Source: Lepeophtheirus salmonis
Lineage: Eukaryota > Arthropoda > Copepoda > Siphonostomatoida > Caligidae
Assembly: GCF_016086655.4 (NCBI RefSeq)
Contig: NC_052138.2
Coordinates: forward strand, 4,092,001-4,156,000
Direction: 5' to 3'
DNA: 64,000 nucleotides
Below are positions 50,316 to 62,340 of this stretch, one piece after another; the first letter of the stretch is position 1, and each line of letters opens with the position of its first letter. The notes under the pieces are model-generated. The model had not been told where the DNA came from. It ran no database searches and saw nothing but the letters and a program-made list of their open reading frames with translations. The position numbers and the translations under genes were made by a program.

Positions 50316-50495
50316 ATGAACTCAAAGAACACCAGGACTAGTAGGACTCGTAGTCCTTCACATCAGCCTTCTCCTACTACAATAAAGGAAATGAAAGAAA
50401 ACGAGAGTGCGTTCGTTCACCTTAGGGATAGATGCATTTCATTTATGGATTTGAACTTGTATTTAACTGATAATTATTTGATAAAACCATTGTGA
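50316..50495 (+). CDS. Unrecognised 59-codon frame, possible first exon
   Basis: Starts ATG at 50,316, 174 bp from the HSDL2 start on the other strand, so it would use the same divergent promoter region. The protein has a Ser/Thr/Pro/Arg-rich start (TRTSRTRSPSHQPSPT) and then NESAFVHLRDRCISFMDL. The layout, Ser/Pro/Arg head then a HLxDR helix, is faintly like the beginning of lamin-type intermediate filament rods, but no heptad pattern can be confirmed and no further exon was found. It may also be chance. Confidence 0.25.
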   Translation: MNSKNTRTSRTRSPSHQPSPTTIKEMKENESAFVHLRDRCISFMDLNLYLTDNYLIKPL

Positions 50496-50764
50496 CATTG
50501 GTAAACACCTTTCTTTCTTTTTATACCTATGAATCCCTGTTCCTTTTAATACAGTACATACTATATTATAAATGTAATATTGTACGGACTTTTTGAAGCT
50601 AGGATCCATGTGCATTACGGTTGAGAATCACTATTATGATAAAAAAATGTACATTTTGTCTCTATTTAATAAAAGTTTCATCATTTCCTCATATTGTAAA
50701 GGGCCTTCAATTGCTTTTAGTTTTTTACACCTCTTCTAGATTTTAAGTGGTCCTAAGTAGGGAC

Positions 50765-50965
50765 TTCCATAGGGGTGGACTGGAGAGCCTGTAGCCTCCC
50801 CCCTGAAAAAAAAAAATTAAGGATTTTTTGCTTTTTACTAGAAATGTAATATTCGATTTAAAAAAAATGAATTTCTATTCTGTGAATAACTATGGATTTT
50901 TGAAATTTTTCGATTTTTTTCTCCAAATAAATTCCAAAAACCAACCTCTAAATATAATCCTGCAG
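50765..50965 (+). repeat. Dispersed A/T-rich repeat, copy 2
   Basis: AGGGGTGGACTGGAGAGCCT then TGTAGCCTCCCCCC, TTTTTTGCTTTTTACTAGAA and ATGGATTTTTGAAATTTTTC follow the order of the repeat at 21.25-21.51 kb (read on its minus strand). Confidence 0.55.
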
Positions 50966-51029
50966 AAGCTCCTACCCAGCTTCCTAGTCCCATGAAAAAA
51001 ATCTAGAGTGCTATCAAACTGCTACCTGC

Positions 51030-51235
51030 CTGACGAAAATTCCGTGTATTTTTTAGCTGACCCATTTTTTTTGGAATTGTTAGTATGAAGATTGAATTTT
51101 CTTTTCCTTAGTATTTGTCATTTTCATTTAATTAGTGAGTTTTGAGCATCCTTTTCTAAATAAATTCAATTATATTAAAAAACAGATTGAACATTCGTGT
51201 GTGCTCATAAAAAAAACGGAGCGTAACCGTAATAG
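51030..51235 (-). repeat. Dispersed repeat family R, copy 3 (inverted, partial)
   Basis: Reverse complement of the second block of repeat R: AGCACACACGAATGTTCAAT near 51,190, GAATTTATTTAGAAAAGGAT near 51,160 and GGGTCAGCTAAAAAATACAC near 51,050 parallel 31.38-31.56 kb. Confidence 0.55.
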
Positions 51236-51299
51236 CGTAATGCTATTATACAGACCGTGCAGATAAATTTGAAGCAAGTTTATGGCCGTCAAAAGCAAC

Positions 51300-51885
51300 A
51301 ACAGTGATATCTACAAGTAGCCTTTTCCTCTGACGAGGTTCATGGTGTATTTATAACTTTCCAAAAAAAAAAAAAAAAAAAATCACTTCATGAGTATGGA
51401 GCACCAAAAAAGGTCAATTGTGACCGAACTGCCAGCCACCTTGATGGTCATAGGCGTAATTAGCATTGAGGGTCACATCATGCAGACATACTTCTTCAAG
51501 CCCAAGCACAACGTGAACAAAGAGGTCTAGTTGGATGGAAGCTCTGGATGGAAAAAGTGGCTAGAGGCAGAAGGTTTACCCTTCAGTAGGACTTCGCCTC
51601 CGCCCATGAGGCCAACAATGTGTAAGAATGGCTGAAGAAAAATGTAACTCATTTTTGGGACTTTAAGACATGGCCCTCATACTTAATCCTTGTGACTTTT
51701 ATATGCAGGGAAAGTTGGAGGGGGAGGTCTGTGCAACCTTCCATAACTCTGGAGGCTTTGAAGTGATCCATAGGGTACGTGTCCAGCTCCATAGGCGCTG
51801 CAGAGGTCTCAAAGTCTGTTATAGCTTTCAAGTCCCGTATGAAGGTTATCCTTGAAGCAGGCGGAAGATATATTGAATAAAAAAT
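51300..51885 (+). pseudogene. Mariner-type transposase pseudogene, C-terminal half
   Basis: Conceptual translation over several frames gives FSSDEVHGVF (first catalytic Asp region), VIGVISIEGHIMQTYFF, then QQDFASAHEANNVxEWLKKN (second catalytic Asp block QQDxAPAH), HFWDFKTWP, LNPCDFY (degraded form of the SPDLNPLDY third-Asp block) and a closing KxAGGRYIE-like end (EAGGRYIE) just before AATAAA-rich sequence. Many stops and indels; the N-terminal DNA-binding half is missing. A T-run/A-run near 51,365 interrupts it. Not active. Confidence 0.8.
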
Positions 51886-54230
51886 ATTCTAAATTGTCTC
51901 ATGCTCATTTTTGTTAAATAAAGTATTCTCCAGAACCATTCACATGTCTCGCTCCCGTCTCCTTTTAATTCTCTTTCTTTCATAACAAAAATGTCAACTC
52001 TAATTATGACAAATATGTATCATCTCTAAAACTACAAACTTATTTTGGACCTTTCTCCCTTGTTTCTTTTATGATACATTCATAATAAAGCATCCTATGT
52101 GTAAAATGAACATATTTTGCATTCAAGATTATATATTGTATGTAGATTATTAAATAAAATAAAATAAATATATTTTTCTCGTTAAACAATTTCAAAGTTG
52201 AAATTTTTCATTTTAATTTCCTAATTTAGTTTAGTATTCAATGAATTGGAAAAATATGTAATCATTAATTAATTTCCCACTCTCTGAGATTATCCTTTGG
52301 AACATCTACTATTGAAATGCATTTCATAGATTATTGTATATATCAATAATAACTATCGATAGTAAATATATAATAGTCATAATTAAATATTATTTATGGA
52401 TTCATATCAGGTTGTCAAAGGATAAAAAATCAAAATATTGATATTTGATAATATCACACTACGTAACACTAATGAACATGACATGGGAAAAATATTGCTA
52501 TTACAAGTCGTTACATTCATTGTATCACGTAACCTTTCCTCCAAAAAGAAACATAAAAAAGGCCGAAATCATCTGGTAGTTTGTCAGATAAGTCAATCAA
52601 AACAACTGCTATTTATTTCTGAAGTAATCATATACAATCATTACCATATTATTTCGCTATAATTTTTAAAATGAATTAATATATATTTTTTATAATATTA
52701 AAATACTACATAGTATTTGATTTAATACTTAAATACGACCATGGTGTGTCGATAAGAAAATTGCAATGCAGCCTTGTTGACGTTAGCTCACAACTTTTTT
52801 CATGAAGTCACAACGGACCCAAGTTCAGTTTTACAGACTTACTCTCTACTGATAACTGATAAGTGTTAATTAATAGTTATAGATAAATAATAAGAGCCGA
52901 TGGAGGGTAAAAAAGTTGTGAACTGCGTGGAAATACATTTAATTCATCGTGATTTGAATGGATCTTTTGTACGAATGATATATATTCATCCGCATCCACC
53001 CATCCTTTCGATTCCTAAAATTCATATTTAATACGTATTCTGATACTCTTTCCAACTTCATGTTAAAGGGATCTTGCCTCTTAGTCTTTGTGCCTCACTC
53101 GGTGGATATCATCTTATTTAATGGAAGAATCCTGCATGAATCCATGCACTTCACATCAAGGTCTAAGATAGTTACTTCTGAACTCGTGAACCATTGCCTC
53201 TACGCTCAAGAATTTATAAATTCTTCCAGATCTTTTACGAGATCATCGTATACTTCTACATATTCCATAAAACGACAAAATAATCGACTGAAAGATTCAG
53301 TGAGGAACATGGATAGTTCTCATCCTCCATCCACAGCTCCTTAATTGAAGTGCTTGGGTCTTTTTCTCCATAAGTTAACCCTGCTTCGTCTTCTATTTTG
53401 AGGAGGAGGAATCAAATGTCGTTTCAATTTCCAAACTTATTGACTCAGGAATCATCTTCTAAGCAACTAAATTACTTGTTAGCATATATGAATTTTACAC
53501 TCGAAAAATGTGGGATCTTTACGAAAATAAATAAATTACTAAGCGTGTCCCATACGAACTAATTATAAGTTGTTTGATTGAATACAATATTTAAAATGTA
53601 TCAAAATCATATTACGATTATTTGGTTAATTTGGTTTTATTTTAGACTTGCAAATGTTATTGAGATTCTTGTCAGGCGAGTAGAGACTATAAAATAATTT
53701 ATATTATTAGTTGAATAACTATTATTGGTTTGTATTACTAACGATTCCATGCTATATAAAAGTGGGATGCTTTAAAAAACTTGATTTCCCTATTATTATT
53801 AATATATATATATCTCTAGAGAGATTAGTCAAAATCACAAGGCAAAAGAGGCTTATTCAATGTATCATATTCGGTTATATTAGCAAGATAATTGAACTCT
53901 ATTTTTATTAAATTCAAGACAAATGACAAATTAAGATCTTATTGTTAGTTTATGCTTTTCAAATAAGCATTTCATATTCAGTGCATAATATTCACTTATT
54001 CTTAATATATTATTGATTTATTCGCTATACTATATTTATTTGAAAATATATGTTCTGAACTTTTTTTTAATATTTAAAACAACTTTTAATGTATATTTTT
54101 TAATAAATGTTAGTACCGTAATCGTCGGGGGGTAAAAATTTACACTAATAGAATTGTCTGATAACAAAGTAAATACTATAATGTATTAATACAATTAGTT
54201 ATATAAATTTGAATTTCCTCCAGAATTGAC
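51886..54230. other. AT-rich gap; one degraded coding-like trace near 53.1-53.3 kb
   Basis: No gene is supported. On the minus strand about 53,335-53,110 one frame reads as plausible protein (ESFSRLFCRFMEYVEVYDDL, then after two stops TILDLDVKCMDSCRILPLN), but it matches no family known to me. A plus-strand frame over the same bases is Ser-rich and probably its shadow or chance. Confidence 0.3.
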
Positions 54231-54305
54231 TCTTCTGTGACGTCATCAAAGTAGCCAGTACAATTGTAAACAAAAGCAAAGAAATTTCTTATCGACAAAC
54301 CTTAT

Positions 54306-54336
54306 ATATCCTTGCGACCCCTCGTCGCAAGGATAT
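54306..54336. repeat. Perfect 13-bp inverted repeat with 5-base loop
   Basis: ATATCCTTGCGAC (54,306-54,318), loop CCCTC, then GTCGCAAGGATAT (54,324-54,336). AATTTCTT and AAGAAATT copies outside extend it imperfectly. It stands out in AT-rich surroundings. Could be a transcribed hairpin, a terminator-like structure, or two joined transposon ends. Confidence 0.7.
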
Positions 54337-54796
54337 CAACAAGAAATTGTATTCATGTCCTTTGGGAAAAGGAGCATAAGTATAATATTTATATAACCTA
54401 TTACTTCGATTATTTATGAAAGTGATTATTTATGTGATACACTATGATATGTGAACTTCGTAATGACTCTTTATCGGGCTTGGATATCAAGCGGAAAATA
54501 ACCACTGTTCTTCGCTCCTTTCTTATTGTGCTTCAAAGACATCTTTAGAGCTCGCTTTTTGAAATAAACAAGAATGATTGTAGTGTATTATTAATCATTT
54601 TCATAAGTTTACTCCCGTATAATTTAAAGCAGCTGACAATGTATTATGAACTAAAAAAGGTATTACATAGGCTTTGGATTTTTATATTAGATTATATTAT
54701 TTAAGAGCTTTCCTTTATAATTTGTCTCATTTATACTCTGTTATTAATCATGGCTGTTGTGCATTACGATTAGGTTGGTTGCCTACCTCTTAGTTT

Positions 54797-55010
54797 CAGG
54801 GGCGTCCGTATGATTATATTTTTTTTGAAAAAAAATGCAAAATTAAAAAATTTTATGAACAAAAATTTAAAATATTAAACTTTTTTGGAGAAAAAAAATT
54901 TAAAAATCCACAGCCATTCACAAATACTTAAATTTAATCAAAAAAATGTTAAAACTTAAATTTAAAAAAAAAAATAATTCCCAAAAATCCGTAGCTATTC
55001 TCTAGGAGCT
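54797..55010 (+). repeat. Dispersed A/T-rich repeat starting CAGGGGCGTCCG, copy 3
   Basis: Begins TTTCAGGGGCGTCCGTATGA and continues with A/T-rich blocks (TCCACAGCCATTCACAAAT, AATCCGTAGCTATTCTC) parallel to copies at 21.3 and 50.8 kb. Confidence 0.5.
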
Positions 55011-57340
55011 ATTTGATAACTATTTGTATTATTTTAGATACTAATTCTATCAAATATTTATGTGTATACAAAATATCTGGAGGGTCAGGGAGACCCTGAT
55101 CCCTGGCCTTCCTGCAAACTCACCTAACGGTAACGACGTGTACTCTCATCGAGACCATAATCAGTCCTAAATCACTTTTATTTTTAATTAAAATCTTAAT
55201 TGCTTATAGACTATAGTATTCCTTTTGGATTAACCTGGACTCTTCATATCTAACCAATTCTTAAGTCAAATGAACTCGAATTTACACATTAACAAATTCA
55301 AAAATTTAGAAAATGATGAAGTCAAAGAGAAATTGTTTAATACATTGAACCCAAGAGTGGATAAATACATGTTAATAATATTGACCCTTAATCCTTTAAA
55401 ATCACTCAGAATGAAATGGAAATCCCTGGAACATGTAATATTGAACATTAGCCTTTATTAATATAATTGGGGGTATGTGTGTGTGTGTGTGTGTGGGAGG
55501 GGGATGTAATGAATAGGTATGGGGTTTTGATTTTGAAGAATGCGAAGAAAAAGTGAGTGCAAGACTTATGGTATTACTGAATTAAGACCTTTGTTGATAT
55601 CAGCTGCCTGTTACATGATTTTGGGGGAAGAAAATGAATTACTACTATAAAAATGAGAACCTTTCTATATTTAAAATAGCATTAATGCAGGGAAAATATT
55701 ATAATTATTCCTATTTAAAATCATATATGTTTATTTTATTATTCATTTTTGAAACAATTTACACCATGGATAGGAAAAAAATGCATACTTTAAAGGGGGA
55801 AATTAAACACGACGTCCTATTAAATAATGACGCAAAAAGAAAAAAGATCACACTCCGTTTTTCCTTTTCTAATCCTTAAGGTGTGTTTTTTTCCACACAA
55901 AAATCCCATCTATGTCATGAATACAATTGTACAATATAGGACTACTACTACGTTAAAAAAAAAGAACCCAAAAATTAACCTGATCACTATGGAGGGGGGG
56001 GGGCATATTATCAGGCATGGCGTTTTATTCGATTGGTTGCAAGCAACTATGATAGAAACGGAATAAACCCAAGTCCTATTCCAAAATATTTAGGCTTGCA
56101 AACGTTCCACTTTTTAGGTGTTCCCTTCAATTGACTGTTTTAATGCTCCGTTCAATTAATAAAGTAGGCTGAATTGATAGGTGATGTATACGCTTTTAAA
56201 ATAAAATTATACATGTGATCATAAGTTTTTATGTTAGGAATATTCATTGTTTGGAATAAATTGGGAACTATTCAAACAAAGTTCATCAAGTGAACTAATA
56301 AATGACCTTTGATTCGTTTGGTTCAAATAGGGTGTTATGAATGAGAAATCACGCTTTTTGTTGTAAGGTTGATTGATGATTTTTTATATGTTACGATTTA
56401 TACGCATTTGGTCCTAGCCAAACTGCAGCAAATAAAATTTTTAAAACCACTAGCTTTCAACTATTTTGATGAAATAATAACATATATGGACCAGATGTAG
56501 TTCTACTTTCGAAGATGCGATACAAATGATTTTTTATTTAAATTAATTTATGAGTCTCAAATATAATTATTGCAGACACTGTCCCCACATGTATGCGATA
56601 CACATGTGATTTGCTCTGTTATTGTTTTCTACTAGGAATTTTAACTTTCTTTTTTTCTCCATCAAATTTGTGCTCCATTGTGATGAGCGACCTTGCAATT
56701 GCATAATGAGGTTAGTTAATTAAAAGAAAAAATATTGTATATTTCAGCTTAAACTTTAAAGGCAATAATTTGATATGATTCTTATTTGTAAAGCATTGAC
56801 TAAAGAATATCGTTACTAAGATAATTATTCAAAATGGATGCTGCTAGTCTTTGAAATTCTTATCATTCTTAACGTTTTTGTAATGAGTATAATACATACA
56901 AAGATATCTATTAAATAAAAGGATGACCTACTTTGTAAAACTTAAAATATGTATGTGAGCAAGTGAGGTTGAGTGATTCTTAATAGAGTAAATGTATCGT
57001 ATAAATATGGAGTACACAAGAAACACTTTTTGAAATAAAAAACATCTGTTTTCATTAATTTTCATCAGTGGATCGACTCATCGTACTTATTAATTAATTA
57101 ATATTCTCAAAAATGATATTACTAGGATTTTTATTTTATATTAATTTACAAAAGTGCCTTTGCTTATAATTCGTGTTATTTCATACTAAGTCATTGATAA
57201 AATTAAGAATTCATGTTTACAATCATTATTAATTAATATCTAACTAATAAAACAGTTGGCAATAAGAAAAATAAAAAAAACCAGCTACTCTATGTTTTTT
57301 CAAAAAAAAAAAAAAATAATAATAATTTCCTTTTAGACAG
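55011..57340. other. AT-rich intergenic DNA with a (TG)n microsatellite
   Basis: A (TG)10 tract at 55,476-55,495 followed by a G-rich stretch is the only clear element. A short frame at 55,270-55,461 is open on both strands and shows no family resemblance, so it is not called. Confidence 0.4.
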
Positions 57341-57379
57341 TCGAGATTGAGAGTGAATAAAAAACTCGACGTGAGAAGT

Positions 57380-57633
57380 ATGGAACCATGGGATACACCA
57401 GGGAACCCTCTAGAAAAGGTGTATGCATTCCTTTTAATATTTTACAATTTATCAAATAAAAAATATTTTCATTTAACGTATTTCAACTCCCCCGGATAGA
57501 ATGAAAATTGATAACATCAATATAAATATTTCAGGATATTCGAAGAAAACAAGATCGTTTATCAAAAGAAAAAAAATATTACTACACAATTGATATTTTA
57601 AATACTTATGTTAAAAATAATGAAGAAAAATGA
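57380..57633 (+). CDS. Putative two-exon small protein, 45 aa, unknown
   Basis: Exon 1 (57,380-57,418) reads MEPWDTPGNPLEK and ends at a GTGTATG donor; exon 2 (57,535-57,633) follows ATTTCAG and reads DIRRKQDRLSKEKKYYYTID then ILNTYVKNNEEK and a TGA. Phases match and an acceptor-like TTTTAG lies 45 bases before the ATG at 57,335. The product would be small, charged and probably helical. I do not recognise a family; it may be a genuine small gene or chance splice signals in AT-rich DNA. Confidence 0.35.
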
Positions 57634-57739
57634 GTCATAATATCACTAAATGTTATTTACTTACTACTTGATTACAATTCCTATTTATAAAGTAGTGCTC
57701 AACGTATTTCAAGCAAATTTTATAAGAAACAAACCATGT

Positions 57740-60540
57740 AACTCATGGGCTTAAAAGTTCCGGCCTTAACAAAGAATGCATGTTTTTTTCCCTTCAAAAT
57801 TGCCTATATTCATCAATATAATATAATCCCCATCAAGAGCAACACGATCATTCTAGCCCCACTTTATCATTTCAATGCCGCTTTATCTTTTACCTCAAAA
57901 TAGTCATCTGTTTCAGCGAATGATAAGCTCTTCATTGGAGTAAATTTTTTAGGTCTGCGAACAGCCAGTAGTTGCTGGGATCCAAATCTGTAGAAAATGT
58001 TGGTTGCAGAAGCAATTTGAAGTTCAATTAATGTAGTCTTGCTATTCTTTTGATTGTCTTGTGACACAGCAGTTTCTTCTTCTTCAAATGGGCTGTTTTC
58101 CGTAATTTTGTGCTTCAAACGCTCTCACAACGCTATATAATATTTACATTTGAGTGCTGATGCTATTTCCTTTCTCAAGGTAGTCTATGAATGTTATAAC
58201 TAACGAATCCTAAAATACTAAGCCCATAACAGGGGGTGCATGAAGGATTTTTTTTTTTTTTTTGGGGGGTTAGCATGATTTTTTAGGAGATATTTTTTTT
58301 TTTTGCCTTCACCAATACTTAATAAATCAATAAACTCAATTTCTTTTGGGAGAAAATATGAACCGAAAAACAAGGTTATTTTACATACTTTTTAATACAA
58401 ATGCATTCAAGTTTTCCATAAAGGCTAAAAAATTATCCTTGGCTACTTCTGAACAAACCTATTCACAACTTCTTCCTTTTCTATCTTAATACTTTTATTA
58501 AATTCCAGACTGATAAGTGTTGTCAGTCTGGAGAACTTCATGGTCGATCTCATAACTATTTTTATCCTCCTAAGACAAGAAAGTCTTCATTCTGCATCAC
58601 AGGCTGTAACTGTTAGGGTGCAAACAATTCTCAGTAGCGTGTAAATATTTGGAAAAGTATCCCCATCACAAATGTTCAGAGCAAATAAGAGATAGATAGG
58701 CTTACCAATTGAATTTTCACACCTTATTTTCCACATCTCAAGCTCCATTTCCAAACTTTCGAATCTTGGCAAGTCTTCTTTGTAGATACCCAACTTTTGG
58801 ATGAGATTTGAAAGATCACTTGATGTAGTTTCTTTTGGTGATAAGGTTAAGTAAAAGTTAAAAAAGACTCATGACATGATTTGATGGCTCAGATAATCTG
58901 GTACTCATTTCTGAAACGACAATATCCAAAATTGGAATAATAATGGTTCTTTTGGACTTGAATCAGGAGTGTTGATCCTATATCTCTGTAATGAAGTCCT
59001 TCTTGGTACACATTCTTCTCCTCGAACTATCTCACTGAACGAAAGAATGTCAAAGTTTAATATGGAAGCAACTATTCCTTGGACAGAGGAGAGAGTTACT
59101 CTATCCCGTTGCAGGACTCCTCCAGTAAAAATTTGTTCTTTTCATCGTCACAGTATATACAGTATGGGGAATGACTATAGTTTCACACGCAGTGACAAGA
59201 CTCTCTGATAGATCAATAAATTTTTCGATCCCATCAAATCTCTCACACCATTTCGTCCCGAAGAGTCTAATTTCTTCACACTATTCTTATTTTCAGAGAG
59301 CTAGACAATTACTTTTTCTATATATCTCTGCTGTTTAGGAAAATAATTAAAGGAAGGGACTACTTCATTAACCATTGTGATAAAATTCCAAATTTGCTGC
59401 ACCTTGCTGGCATTTGCAATCATCAAATTCAATTTGTTGCCATTACGTGACGAGTACAGTGATCCTGGAACACCTCTCTTGTTCCTTTCTTGCATAACAT
59501 CGATGTTAGATGATATGCTATTAGTAATGTGATAAGACTCGCCCCTAATATCCTCCTTTTCAGACCCAATGCATTGAGCCTCATATATATCTTATCCTGC
59601 AAATGCTCAGTGGTTGTTCTCGCCACATATGATAAATCTAGAAATTTGTCATAAACATTTTTTTCATAATATCCCTAACAATAACTCGAGTAAAAAGATG
59701 TACATAGCGCAAGTGAACAATTTTATTCCTAACAGTATTCATGTAATTTTTTTTTATTGATATATTTCCTGAGTCACTTTACAGAATATGATCTACAGCA
59801 ATAGTTCCTATACTTACTTTTTTTATTTCAAGGGTGCAGATTTAAAATAATATACCATATAAATGAATGGTCAACAGTCGTATAAACATAATTTTCTCCT
59901 CTTATATTAGTAAATTTCCTAATTGTACTATACATTGTCACAATTTGTTTGCTAAGTTTTTTTACTAATTTTTGACTTGAATCTTCCTATTTTTTTGGAG
60001 AGAGTATAACCCCCTAGCTCCCCTCTGCATGCGCCCCTTCCATAACCTTTCCAACTTTGGAAGAGGCTCATCAGTTTCAGTCCACTTTTGTCCACTCGGT
60101 GAAATTTGTTTTGATTCAGGAGTGAAGTGTGCATCCATTGTCACATACCAACGTAAGAATTCCGGTTTGTTATGTTTAAACATGACCGAAAATTGCTCTA
60201 AATCATCAGCACGTTTTTTTTTTCTGGTCAATAGTGAGTCAACGCGACACCCACTTTGGAACAGAGCTTTCTCATGGACAAATGCTGATTCAATATAAAT
60301 GCAACACGTTCTTTTGATAACTTTACGATGTAAGCTAACTCACGCAATTTCACTTTCTGATCATTCAAAACAATTTTGTGTATTTTTTTGATGTTTTCTC
60401 GTTTGTACCCACCTCATTTGGATGCCCACTGCGTTTTGCATCATTGGTGTCTCTATGCTCACGATTGAGGTTAGTGAACTGAGGTTTGATTTTTTTTTTC
60501 TGATGGTACAGAGTCCCATACCACTTTTATAGCTGTTGCC
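57740..60540 (-). pseudogene. Mariner (SETMAR-like) transposase pseudogene, split by a hAT element
   Basis: N-terminal part at 60,540-60,047: DTNDAKRSGHPNEVGTNE, then IKKIHKIVLNDQKVKLREL and RMRKLCSK-like text (helix-turn-helix region), then FLRWYVTMDA (first catalytic Asp) and HFTPESKQISPSGQKWTE. C-terminal part at 58,222-57,740: VMGLVF, then FIDYLEKGNSIST, KKKKLLCHKTIKRIARLH, TDLDPSNYWLFADLKN (degraded SPDLAPSDYWLF, third Asp block), SFAETDDYFEVKDKAALK, and VALDGDYI near the end. The two parts are in correct order on the minus strand and continue across the hAT element at 58,231-60,038. The catalytic block around the second Asp is lost and there are several stops. Confidence 0.88.
58231..60038 (-). 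mobile_element. hAT element (ZMYM/ZBED-type transposase remnant) inserted in a mariner
   Basis: Ends: AGGGGGTGCATGAAGG and, further in, GGGGGGTTAGCATGA on the left; read in reverse complement from the right, AGGGGCGCATGCAGAGGGG and AGGGGGTTATACTC. Flanking 8-mers CCCATAAC (58,223-58,230) and TCCATAAC (60,039-60,046) differ by one base, as expected for an aged hAT target duplication. On the minus strand, decayed transposase pieces lie in order: QDHCTRHVMATN and KLNLMIANASKVQQIWNF (59.5-59.35 kb), ESLEMELEMWKIRC with FPNIYTLLRIVCTLTVTACD (58.79-58.59 kb, hAT dimerisation domain), and LRRIKIVMRSTMKFSRL (58.57-58.5 kb). Several frameshifts; inactive. Confidence 0.85.
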
Positions 60541-62091
60541 TACCTGGAACAGTATTTTTTTCCCATCAAAAAGCAGTGTAAAATTAAAACACTATTTTTT
60601 TTAATCCATTGATTTGGAAATAACAAAAGTAGCGTCCCACTTAGCACAATAACTCAAAAACTAAGGATCCGATTGTCATGGAATTTTGACAGCTGTCTTT
60701 TGACTGTCATCTATGTGTGAAACTCGGGATTTTTCAGCCCATGTGCTAATTGTAAGCATCCTAGTTAGCAAAATGCAAAATAGGCCGTAAACTTTACAAA
60801 ATTTTAATAAAAAGGCTCAATTTGTTTGTTAATTTTTTTCCCCTTCCGATATACACATGCAAATTGTTTCTGCCATGGTATGAAATAATTTTTTAGCTAA
60901 AAACAAGTTATTTAATTATAATTTGTTTATTCGTGAAGTAACTCTAAACCCAGTCCCCATGACGTTTGAGATCATTAAGGAGACTCATACAACGCTCCAT
61001 ATGGAATTGTCGATGCTCTTGAGTAAAGAATGGTCTCTCCTCAAACCTTTTTGACTTCTACTGTGCAGCCTTGACCCCCATTGACACTGTATTATTACAA
61101 AAATAGTCACTAAGTGAAAAAAATAATCGCCCAAATGCTGCCAAATTTGACTAAATTTAGCTGGAAATCGGCTAATTTGACAATGGGAGGAGCAAACCAA
61201 AATAAAACAGAAATTAAACATGTTCATTACTAACTGTCTCAATATATTTTCCACAAGGTTATATATAATATTTACATTCGTCTCAAAATCAATTAACGAC
61301 CCCATATGGATTTATGCAATCAGGTTGGGAACCACTGATCTAAAAGAAGTTTTAAAGATAGGAGATTTTCCATAATGGTGTCAAATGACCATTGCTCACC
61401 CTTCAGAGGTAAAACATTATTTATTGTATAGTACCATCAAGTTGATGATTTTAACAAAGGATCTGAATCTTATCATTTCTTGCTTCGTAGAAGGACTTGA
61501 AGAGGTAAATAGTGTCAAACAAAGGAAATGTTTTTTTTTTTTTTTTGTGACAGAGGTGTTTCCTTTGCATATTTGTTCAATATAGAGTTTGTTCATTTAT
61601 AGCTTGTTCATTACGGGTTGATATCACTATGAAGAAAATGATATATTGCAAAATATGTCACTACAAGCAATTTCTCTGTTCATAAAGCACAGTTTTGGAA
61701 GTTTATTCTTGCTTTTCCTTTTGATATAATTTTCCATTTGAGTTTTCATAGCCGCAGGAACTGAAGGTATATTTTGTCAAATATAAGGTTAATGATTCAA
61801 TTCTTAGAGGCAAGATTTTTTATTCATTCTCCTAAGTAGATTTTGTTAACTCAGGAAATCCTTAATCTAAATTCAAATTGATAAATTTGTATAAATAATA
61901 GATTGAATGATTGGCTTACAAACATCGGTGTTTTATATCAATTACAAATGAATATTGGTAGCCTCTGTATGTAGAAAAAAAAGAGGAACTTGATTTTAAA
62001 ACATACTTCCATTTGTTTAAGTATTTTATGGATACACTAACAAGGGATTGAACAGCCAAAAAACAAAAAAAAACCATATAAATTAGTCGTC
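60541..62091. other. AT-rich gap, nothing convincing
   Basis: No gene recognised. The stretch near 60,655-60,790 (AGGATCCGATTGTCATGGAA, GACAGCTGTCTTTTGACTGT) is more complex than its surroundings and may be part of another transposon end. Open frames at 61.0-61.6 kb show no family character. Confidence 0.35.
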
Positions 62092-62099
62092 ATAACAAA

Positions 62100-62340
62100 T
62101 AGTGTTGTGTCAGTCCTTATTTATTCGGTGCAGTATAGTCTAGTCCTAGTACCGTTCATATCAGTCGTTGGGAACGGTCCTTAAGACCGTCGGTAATCTG
62201 GCCTGGTATTACTAGAACTGATAATAAAAAGAAGAAATTTTAGTTGAGTGTTGTTATCAAGGACCAAACTTTGTAAATTTTAGGATTGAACTGGACGAGA
62301 CTGTAGTCTTAAGTTCCAAATAAGGACCAACAAAACACTA
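62100..62340 (+). mobile_element. 241-bp hAT-type MITE
   Basis: Starts TAGTGTTGTGTCAGTCCTTA and ends in its imperfect inverse TAAGGACCAACAAAACACTA. The 8 bases before it (ATAACAAA, 62,092-62,099) and after it (ATAAAAAA, 62,341-62,348) match in 7 of 8 positions. The TAGTGTTG terminus is shared with the elements at 27.5 and 33.1 kb. No coding sequence. Confidence 0.7.

Noticed and set aside
55270..55461. 63-codon frame open on both strands
   Set aside because: Both strands are open over the same stretch and neither protein resembles a known family; expected by chance in such AT-rich DNA.
57867..58118. 83-codon minus-strand frame as a separate gene
   Set aside because: Its end (FAETDDYFEVKDKAALK) and the neighbouring frame are the C-terminal part of the split mariner transposase.
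58969..59208. 79-codon plus-strand frame
   Set aside because: Antisense shadow of the hAT transposase remnant.
61385..61585. 66-codon plus-strand frame
   Set aside because: Contains a long T-run encoding Phe repeats and shows no homology recognisable by eye.
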